Assembly: GCA_033239005.1 (NCBI GenBank)
Contig: BSQZ01000070.1
Coordinates: 2,541,617-2,605,616, forward strand
DNA from: Lamellibrachia satsuma
Lineage: Eukaryota > Annelida > Polychaeta > Sabellida > Siboglinidae
Reading direction: 5' to 3'
Length of the DNA: 64,000 nt
The notes under the pieces were generated by a model that worked only from the letters and a program-made list of their open reading frames with translations, was not told the origin of the DNA and did not search any database. Positions 56,581-64,000 of the stretch are shown one piece after another. Position numbers and translations under genes: made by a program. The stretch's first letter is position 1. Every line of letters starts with the position of its first letter.

Positions 56581-58789
56581 GGACTTTGTGATGTTTGTGA
56601 TTTCGTGTTTGCAAGAGCATTTGTTTACTCGCTCCTGCTTTTAGTGACGAACTGTAGGAGATTGGGATTTTAAGGACATATCCAAGTTAAGGATCCCTCA
56701 TCAATTAATTGAGCAATTCGAGATATACACAATATCAAAATCAACTTAGTCTACGCTTGTAAAGATGGTGGTCATGGTATTAACATTTCAATAACAGCGC
56801 TTAACATTTGGATTCAGACGTAAAATACCGAATTCACGCGCAGTGTCAGTAACCATTCTGAAGAAACAGACCCGCCACCTAGTGAGTAAGGAAATCCCGT
56901 GGGAAAAGCAAAACTCCGCTCGTACGTGACAATTGAATTAATATTTGATGTGCATATTTTTCACATCTTTATTTCGTTTGGTACCAATGTTACTGTTTGT
57001 CAGGAAATGTCTCAATTTCAATAACATACAGTTGTTAATAGTATTTTAATTGAAAATTTGACTAGAAATATAACGTTCGTTTTTGTTTTTAAAACTATGT
57101 TACATTATTCAAGTGTAATGTTGCAATAACGTAACAAGTCGGAAACAACAATGACTTTGCCCAGCCAACCAATCGTTTATACCACATCGCAAGCCGTCCA
57201 TTTTTAATTAAGTTGTGGTAGCGGTTATATGCCGAGTGGAGCCACTTTGGGAGAGTGTGGGATATGCATAGACTCTATTGGGATATGCAAATAAAACAGT
57301 GTCGCCACCTGGAGCTTCTAAAGAGAACCGATTTGTCGGGAAACATCAATATAACCAGGTATGTGAAATGGTCGTCGGTCGATTCCTAAAGTTTTGTGCA
57401 ACGACAAAACGGTACGTATGTGGCTGTCTCGATATGTTGGATCTGTCTGATCAAAGTCACTCAATAGGTAATTTAATCTGACAATTGTTTTGACTTGACA
57501 CGTTTTCTTTTTTAAAAATCCTACCATCCCGACGCAGTAACTTTCACATTTTGCGTGCACAAACAGCGTGTTGCCTAATTACTTTTTACTCGAAGACAGC
57601 CCCTCCAAATAGTCTTACCCTGGTTTTCTTAAATGTTTCGATGAATTTTGGAAAACGTGAAACATTTTCGCGTTAAGATCCGTTAAAAGAAGGCTTTTTT
57701 GAAACCTCTAGTAATATTCTCGCTTAATGATTATTGTCCACATACGAGTATTGACAATTGTTGTTTCTATTCCACTTTTCTTCAAACGGAACCAAACCAA
57801 ACCTAATGTAGAAAACGAGTGTTCTCAATGTCACCAATGTTTAATAGCATGTAATATGCTATGCATGCTAGCATGACAGTTGATATATGTTGAGAATAAT
57901 TGAACAATTGCAACCCCATACAACCCCATACAACCCCATACAACTCGTTGCAGACAACATCCAATAATAAATAAACGAATAAACGCTTGGGTGACAACAT
58001 GCAAGGCGCGGTCCGCTAGATGGCAGCACTCGAGAATAACAATTACTGGTAAACTTATCATCACGAACATAATTATAGTGCAAAAACAGGTATACATGGA
58101 AATTATGGTGCTCAAACTGTGACACATACACACGCTCGCTGCTGTTGATGTAGACCTTAATAAATAATAAAGTTATTAAATGATAAATAAAACAATTATT
58201 CTCGATAAGTAGAAGATGGAGCGTTATGATCGAGTACAGTAGTAGAACTGAACCACTATCGAATTGCAATATTGCGCAATTCACCAACGAGACAATGTTG
58301 ATATATCATCAGATAATCACAGATAAATGCTGATAACGACTAGCAAAGCATAACATGGCACCGACATACACCAAACTGTATCAATGGAATTCCGGTGTAC
58401 AACACTGGTGCCCTAGACGACATTGTGACTACGGACAGGACGTTACGCAGCACTGGAAAGGGAGCATTGCATAAGTATATCTACCGTGTCAAATTGGACA
58501 GCAGCTGTTGCCGGTACTTATTACGTATAACATCAACTATTGGATCGTTATGAAATAAATGTTAACATAATATAACGAATGCATATTTTGTCACTCAACA
58601 AGTTACACTAGCTTTCAACGAATTATGTTAATGCTTAGCGCAATTCCGATATTTAAGCCTGTTTTGTTGTTATGATTTCCTACAGTTCTTACTTAACCTA
58701 CATTGACATAACGTACACTGGGCACGCATCGTTTTTGGTGCCACCTGTTTCATTACAACGGACTCATACGTAACGGTCACGTAAAGACG
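56581..58789. other. Intergenic AT-rich sequence
   Basis: No gene recognised in about 2.2 kb. It contains CAACCCCATA repeated about four times at 57908-57945. Short frames on both strands show no known motifs. Confidence 0.5.
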
Positions 58790-58915
58790 ACATTGTGCTA
58801 CGAACAACCAACACACGGCTGTATGTACACAATCAACACACGGCTGTATGTACACAATCAACACACAGCTGTATGTACACAATCAACACACGGCTGTATG
58901 TACACAATCGGAGAA
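58790..58915. repeat. 25-bp minisatellite
   Basis: About five copies of CAACACACGGCTGTATGTAC plus ACAAT, with one ACACAGCTG variant. Confidence 0.9.
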
Positions 58916-59218
58916 ACTCACTGAAGAGAATAGTTTGCGATATAAACATCATATCGTATAGCATATCAAATATACACGTGGGTGGAACTTTTGTACACAG
59001 CTGACATTGACGAATGAACAGTATTGAACGTCCTTTGATTGGTTTTGAAGTAATTAAAAACAATCGTTCGTTTGGCTCCATCACGACACATTGCCAGGTG
59101 CTTATTCATACAACTGAGTGTCGCATGTCTGTCGCTCTCTGTCACCCAGGATTGTCCAACTGGGAGGTCGCCGAGACACTTGCCAGCTACACCCATCCTC
59201 GCTAGCCAGCAGTAACGT

Positions 59219-59345
59219 TACTGCAACCCTTGGCTTATAGCATACACAACCCTTGGCTTATAGCATACACAACCCCTGGCTTATAGCATACACAACCCCT
59301 GGCTTATAGCATACACAACCCCTGGCTTATAGCATACACAATCTA
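59219..59345. repeat. 23-bp minisatellite
   Basis: About five and a half copies of CCTTGGCTTATAGCATACAC plus AAC, with TTGG/CTGG variation. It lies downstream of the DOK-like gene 3' end (that gene is on the minus strand). Confidence 0.9.
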
Positions 59346-59807
59346 CGGAAGTACGCCTAACCAGTTGTACTTCTTCCCACTGACTGTCTTCGTCGACGTG
59401 TTTCTAGGAACCAGAGGTTGAGACGTTCCCGAGCCCAAGCTTTAAAAAGCGTTTCAATGAAATGCCTATCATTACCGTCCGACCATCAACGACGGGTCCA
59501 CAACCAATTAAAGTTAAGTTCCTTTATGAAGGCCTCTAAATTCCAGCGAGCAATCCTATTGGTTAACACAGCAACTGAAATATCAGCGTTTCAAAAGGTT
59601 AATCTGCCAGGGGTACTGGTGTAGTCAGAAGCTACTGACGTTACATCTGGTGATGAGCCGTCAAGCTCACAGCGTACGACGTTCGATCAAGCAGGTTGTT
59701 CTGCCAACAAGTTAAGAAGAAACGTTGATGGGAAAGAAACACGTTGATGGAATTCATATTCTAGACAACAATACACTTGTGGACGTCTGTTCATTAAACC
59801 TCGGCGC

Positions 59808-60196
59808 CTAGACACTTGTTCTGTCGGGAAGAGGCGGCGGCACTGGTCGGGCGGATAAGGGTAAACTGTGATGCAACAAGGGGTTGCGCTGTCTCGGCGG
59901 CGGCGGGGGCGGTGACAGTGGGGGGAAGTCGTCGTCACTCTCGTCCATGTCCTCGCCTGCCGGTGTCGCCCCCCTGCGGCCGTCCTCCGCACCACTGTGA
60001 CTCGCGCGGTCGGAAGAACACTCGTTCATGAAGACGGCAGAGTCAGCACTGCTGTTCTCAGAGTCAAGATGCTGGTTCTGTCGTGTACGCTCTGGCTGTG
60101 GCGTTTGTTGTGTTTGTTGTGTCTGCTCTTGTTGTTGTGTTTTGTGTTGTTGTGTTTGTTGTTGTCGCTGTCGCTGTGCTATCGGTGGAGGACTTC
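59808..60196 (-). CDS. DOK-like: DOK-like last exon: Gln-rich, acidic and Pro-rich tail, stop
   Basis: Acceptor TTTTTTCTTCGCAG (complement of 60210-60197); stop TAG at 59810-59808; 389 nt. After SPPPIAQ the tail is rich in Gln and Thr-Gln (about residues 164-190), then Asp/Ser-rich (ENSSADSAVFMNECSSD), acidic (EDMDESDDDFPPL) and Pro-rich (SPPPPPP, then VPPPLPDRTSV). The Pro runs are candidate SH3 or EVH1 ligands. The open frame extends upstream of the acceptor into intron, which is excluded. Confidence 0.7.
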
Positions 60197-63150
60197 CTGC
60201 GAAGAAAAAAGTCACCTTAGTAAGCAATATCAGCGCATGAATGCAACTTAATCCCATATGAATGAATACAAATGAACAAGGAGTTTCATACGAAAGACAA
60301 AGAAACTTCATATTAGCAACTATTTTTGTATTGTTGTTATTCTAATAATGATGATGATGATGATGATGATGTAGCAGTAACAATGAAAGCTACGATAGTA
60401 TTTATGAAACACCATGTGTCAGGGGAACAAGGTCGGCGCCAATAAAGTTGTGAAGGCTGGATAGATGCTGTTAGTTTCTCTGCCCATCAACTGTACTTTA
60501 GTTTACGATAAATAGCCGCTTGATGATTTAGTAAGTGGGCGATAACTGGTTGACTGCCACTCGTCGTCACAGCCCGTACCAGGAACACAGGGGTTACATT
60601 GCAAATCATAAGGATTATTGTAGAGCAATCATTGTTGTATACATATTTGCACGCAATCCTTCATATCGTGAGTATTACCATTGGGAGATGACGTCGACAC
60701 AGCGACTTCCATCTCGTCCGACGTGTCCGAGTCTACGCGCAGCAAATCTAAGTAGGGATCAACTGAAAGCAGACGCACCAGTCAATGTCGGCTTTCTCGG
60801 ATGCTTAAATCTAATTGTGCAAACCGACCGACCGGAAACCCACCCACCCACCCACCGACCAACTAAATTCTACTGAATACTGGTATTAAGCAACTTCTGC
60901 AAGGCACTTTCGGTTTTGTTTGCGGAAATAACAATAAAATCTCCGTATGTGGCATTTATCGATGGAGCTTAAAGCTGCTTCCTCAAATGGTTCAGCCCAT
61001 CGGGAATCCGGTTCACTTATGTACAGATGTGTAGTGTGTGACTAGCTTAAGTATTGTGCGAATTCTGTTTAATAAAAAATGCATATTTTTTTAAATCATC
61101 GAAAGAATTGACTTTATTCGTTAGATCTGGTAAGGATCAAAATAGTGGATATCCAAAATGGTAAACAACGTGTTGGTCAATGCTGATCATGGGCGTGACT
61201 TCCATCCTCTCGCCGATCACATGACAAAATTACGAAATTTCACCAAGGAAGAAAATCGTGATTTTTCAGCATTTCGATTTTCACTTCAGTTAATGCTTGA
61301 TCATGCATTAACTAATTTAATAGTTTGTCTGATGATTTCATAAAAAAAACTACATATAAAAATTGCACAAACGAGCTAGCATGTTGCAGTGGATTCTAGG
61401 CAGGTTTGTTTTTTGCTAAATCAATTTGAAATGAGGCTAGCCAAAATTTTATTTGATTAAGCACCTTTAACCTCATCGATTAAGTTCTACGGCAGTTTTG
61501 TAAGAGGCGGCTATGATGACTACTTCTGCAGACTTTGCAGAAGCTGTCCAAACTAACGCTCGAAATCGAGACAACGAAATATGATAACTTTTGGTTATAT
61601 ATTGCATTCTAAAAGTAACTCTTACAGAAAAAAGTTAACAGACTCTTGAGATCCATCACTTCGTTGACGACCTCACTGCTCACTACCGTATCTCGCGCGG
61701 AACAAGTACATTCCCGCTGACCTTGTTTTTGGATCCTCAGTCTGTCCATCTCAGCCTCCAGGTCGGTAGCCGTCCTCTGTCGCGACAGGCCCATCTTCAC
61801 GGCATCGCTCACTTCCTTGACGATCTCACTGCCGTATCTCGTGCGGAATAAGTACATGCCCACTTTACTGCCGCATTGCCTGCAGCAGACGCAGCAGTAG
61901 AACCAACACTCACCCCGAGTACAAGGACGACGACGACGACGATGACGAAAACGGTGGCGATTATAATGAATATAACGCTAACTACACTAACTAAAACGAC
62001 GACGATGACCTCCGTCACATTAATTATAATAAAGACAAAAACAAAGACGAAGACTCCATCACTTTTATTACAATGACTAAGACGACGACGAAGACTGCAT
62101 CTCGAAACACAACAGCGTAGCTGGCAGTGGTGCAAACGATGACGATAACGGCAACAATTACGCTAGATGGGAGTGACGACGTGACATGTCACCAATGACA
62201 GTAACGGCGTGACATGTCACCAATGACAGTAACGGCGTGACATGTCACCAATGACAGTAACGGCGTGACATGTCACCAATGACAGTAACGGCGTGACATT
62301 TCACCAATGACAGTAACGGCGTGACATGTCAACTACGACAGTAACGGCGTGACATGTCACCAATGACAGAAACGGCGTGACATGTCACTTATGATAGTGA
62401 CGGCGTGACGTGCCACTACTTACACGCTCGCGTCCAGCGTCACCAGATCATCGCCCGTCATCTCCTCGCTTTTGAACTTGCGGATGTGGGCGATCGGCCA
62501 CTGTATGTAGGCCATCTGCTGACCGACCTGGGGACAGATCATTACTTTACTTCCGGGTTAATGTCATACGAATGAAGTGCCGGCGATTTTGAGACGATGC
62601 CCCTTTTAGCAATTTCTGCTGCCTGGAATATTATCGTTGAACAGAGATGTAGCTATATTTGAGGACTACAATAATTATGTGCTGTGTCCAGATTAAAATG
62701 TGCAGTTGCAGGCTGGAAGCGCGTGCACGTGCATGTGCACGTGCATGTGCGCGTGTCAGTAATGGAAGGATCCCTGGTGGACAGAACCAGGTTTGCTTGG
62801 GCGAGAATTGACGGGCAGTATATTCCATGTTAATTTTTTTTTTAAACAAAATTGTAGGATTTGACGACACCGCTACTGAAGATCAGTGACAAGACGCTTA
62901 AAGTGTACAGTTTTTTTTTGGAGGGGGGAGGTAAAATTAAAACCGAATCATATTGATGTGCACATAGTGGAATTGATTGACTGACTTAGCACCGGTTTCA
63001 ATGGGAAACAATAGCGTACTGTGCCCACCTTCCGTAGCACGACGTCGGCGCCGCGTATGTTCATGACGTACTCGCCCGACAGTCCGTTACGGGCAGAGTC
63101 CTCCGTCGGTTCGACCAGCACCGCATACCCGCCCTGCGACTCTCGGCTCT
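59808..63150 (-). CDS. DOK-like: DOK-like adaptor with IRS-type PTB domain (3' part of gene, 5 exons visible)
   Basis: Joining 63150-63029, 62527-62424, 61879-61722, 60762-60679 and 60196-59808 on the minus strand gives 284 complete codons with compatible phases at every junction. Residues 8-105 form an IRS/DOK-type PTB domain: YAVLVEPTEDS, GLSGEYVMNI, a WPIAHIRKF strand (50-58), Cys77, then GMYLFRTRYGSEIVKEV (82-98) and an amphipathic helix (TDLEAEMDRLRIQ) recalling DOK4/5/6. A DPYLDLL motif with a candidate phospho-Tyr at 131 follows, then a Gln-rich stretch, an acidic segment and a poly-Pro run near the C-terminus. DOK proteins are plasma-membrane-recruited scaffolds downstream of tyrosine kinases. 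The PH domain exons would lie beyond 64000. Other IRS-PTB proteins (FRS2, IRS) are alternatives. Confidence 0.7.
60341..60374. repeat. (ATG)n microsatellite in an intron
   Basis: About ten ATG/ATA triplets in the intron between the last two DOK-like exons. Confidence 0.9.
60679..60762 (-). CDS. DOK-like: DOK-like exon: DPYLDLL tyrosine motif
   Basis: Acceptor GTCTGCTTTCAG (ending at 60763), donor CAATG/GTAATA at 60678, 84 nt, phase 1 to phase 1. It encodes DPYLDLLRVDSDTSDEMEVA and a Ser/Thr-rich end. The Tyr followed by Leu-Asp-Leu is a plausible phosphorylation site, by inference. Confidence 0.68.
61722..61879 (-). CDS. DOK-like: DOK-like exon: last PTB strands and helix
   Basis: Acceptor TGCGTCTGCTGCAG (complement of 61893-61880), donor ACAAG/GTCAGC at 61721, 158 nt, phase 2 to phase 1. 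It encodes CGSKVGMYLFRTRYGSEIVK and EVSDAVKMGLSRQR, equivalent to the GEGLFTFQT strand and C-terminal helix, then a charged helix. The donor is weak (GTCAGC). Reading through adds about 38 residues to a stop at 61609. A degenerate copy of the start of this exon lies just downstream (61652-61717). Confidence 0.68.
62163..62405. repeat. 28-bp minisatellite in a DOK-like intron
   Basis: About eight copies of a 28-bp unit (GACAGTAACGGCGTGACATG plus TCACCAAT) ending just before the donor of the exon at 62424. The array reaches within about 20 bp of that exon. Confidence 0.92.
62424..62527 (-). CDS. DOK-like: DOK-like exon: central PTB strands
   Basis: Acceptor GTCCCCAG (complement of 62533-62528), donor AGCGT/GTAAGT at 62423, 104 nt, phase 0 to phase 2. 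It encodes VGQQMAYIQWPIAHIRKF and an acidic loop to LVTLDAS. The Trp-Pro and Ile-Arg pair match the WPL-LRRYG strand of DOK PTB domains. Confidence 0.75.
63029..63150 (-). CDS. DOK-like: DOK-like exon: first PTB strands
   Basis: Acceptor GTGTCTCCAG (63156-63151 as complement), donor AAG/GTGGGC at 63028, 122 nt, entering in phase 1 and leaving in phase 0. It encodes YAVLVEPTEDSARNGLSGEY and VMNIRGADVVLRK. An alternative AG just before GGC GGG TAT (63133) is also in frame. Confidence 0.7.
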
Positions 63151-63276
63151 CTGGAGACACACGGCAACATGATGTAGGTGAACGATATTCAGATCATCGG
63201 CTGTATTAGTAAATAACGTCATTTATATAATGTTATGAAAATATTAATAACAATATTTTTTTCACTTAAGAAATAT

Positions 63277-63541
63277 TAGTGAAAGATCAGTGTAGACTGG
63301 ATATCAGAAAGTACTCATTCGCACAGAGGACAACAAATGGAACAAATTATCTACCAGTTGTGTAAATGTAAGCAGGGTGAATATGTTTAAAAAAAAATTG
63401 ACAAATATCTCAGAAGGGCGGGTTACACATGGATGAAAAATTATTGGACTTTCGATAAGCCAATGACTTCCTTGTCCACTTGTCCTTGTCCACTTCCATC
63501 TGGGTTTTTCCCTTGGGTAGAAATCTTATTAAATCTTGTTA
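63277..63541 (+). mobile_element. 5'-truncated CR1-like copy
   Basis: Encodes a broken RT C-terminus (DQCRLDIRKYSFAQR, VNMFKK, AGYT-like end at about 63429) and the same 3' tail (CGATAAGCCAATGACTTCCT ... AAATCTTGTTAAAG) as the large element ending at 54033. It sits at the 5' side of the visible DOK-like exons. Confidence 0.8.
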
Positions 63542-63544
63542 AAG

Positions 63545-64000
63545 GAAATTTTACCGAAGAGGGCAGTGTTAGTGGTGATCGTGATGACGTACATGGTACT
63601 GTTGTTGTCGCGACAATGGACGGACTGGTGGTCATCATTATAACCATAGCAACAGTAGCAGCAACCATAGCAACCAGTACTAACAACGAACAACAAATCC
63701 TAGCAACAAACAACAACAGCAAACAAGAACAAACAACAACCGACACTAACAACAACCATGGACAACAACAACCACCGACAACAACAACCACGGACAACAA
63801 CAACCACAGACAACAACAACCACCGACAACAAAAACCACCGACAACAACAACCACCGACAACAACAACAACAACCACCGACAACAACAACCACGGACAAC
63901 AACAACCACCGACAACAACAACAACCCCCGACAAAAACAACCACCGACAACAACAACAACAACCACGGACAACAACAACCACCGACAACAATAACTACGG
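63545..64000. repeat. ACAACAACCACCG low-complexity array to the window edge
   Basis: From about 63695 the sequence is tandem CAACAACAACCACCGACAAC and shorter variants (period about 15-18). Earlier bases hold (AGCAACCAT)-like repeats. Reading frames (Val-Val-Gly-Cys-Cys on the minus strand, Thr-Thr-Asp-Asn-Asn on the plus) are artefacts. Confidence 0.9.

Noticed and set aside
63441..63994. Cys-Val-rich frames (up to 173 codons) on the minus strand
   Set aside because: Translations of the ACAACAACCACCG low-complexity array.

Overview
This window is eukaryotic, from a repeat-rich animal genome, most likely a marine invertebrate. It has two split genes with GT-AG introns and phase-matched exons, several clades of non-LTR retrotransposon with endonuclease and reverse transcriptase, pogo-like and hAT DNA transposons, a tRNA-derived SINE, very long (TA)n tracts and many minisatellites. 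I see no bacterial operons, ribosome binding sites or CRISPR arrays. The phylum cannot be fixed from sequence alone.

There are two host genes. (1) A four-exon gene on the + strand (exons 25595-25835, 36087-36167, 39569-39706, 41977-42230) encodes a 237-residue four-TM protein of the voltage-gated calcium channel gamma-subunit/claudin superfamily, closest by eye to CACNG1/CACNG6. Its introns hold most of the transposons in the middle of the window. (2) The 3' part of a minus-strand gene (exons 63150-63029, 62527-62424, 61879-61722, 60762-60679, 60196-59808) encodes an IRS-type PTB domain followed by a Gln/Pro-rich acidic tail, like DOK adaptors. Its 5' exons, expected to carry a PH domain, lie beyond the right edge.

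Layout. 1-1130: decayed L2-type retrotransposon end. 1349-16594: direct tandem segmental duplication (copy A 1349-10165, copy B 10166-16594) whose copies differ mainly in minisatellite and (TA)n length. 17100-23480: a decayed minus-strand non-LTR element (ORF1 and ORF2) split by a pogo-like transposon (about 20.1-22.6 kb), itself split by an L2-type fragment (21.28-22.15 kb). 24.04-24.24: SINE. 25.6-42.2: the calcium-channel-gamma-like gene, with introns carrying a second pogo-like copy (26.9-29.4 kb, minus), a 9-bp repeat array, a hAT element with TIRs and an 8-9 bp target duplication (31.03-33.23 kb), minisatellites and an L2 fragment. 42.82-43.33: MITE. 44.49-47.83: near-complete RTE/BovB-like element (minus). 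48.92-49.56: second RTE-like 3' fragment. 50.77-54.03: CR1-like element with an ORF1 esterase remnant, endonuclease and RT. 54.03-56.58: L2-type element. 59.8-63.15: DOK-like gene. 63.28-63.54: 5'-truncated CR1-like copy, then low-complexity repeat to the end.

The most unusual theme is that at least four minisatellites (30 bp, 41 bp, 60 bp and 24 bp units) are built from pieces of transposable-element coding sequence. They include a transposase helix-turn-helix, a transposase catalytic motif, a transposase C-terminal tail and an RTE linker. Three of the four have unit lengths divisible by three. No catalytic system of a wholly new type is visible. The novelty lies in how transposon coding sequence and tandem repeats are interwoven, and in features of the two host genes.
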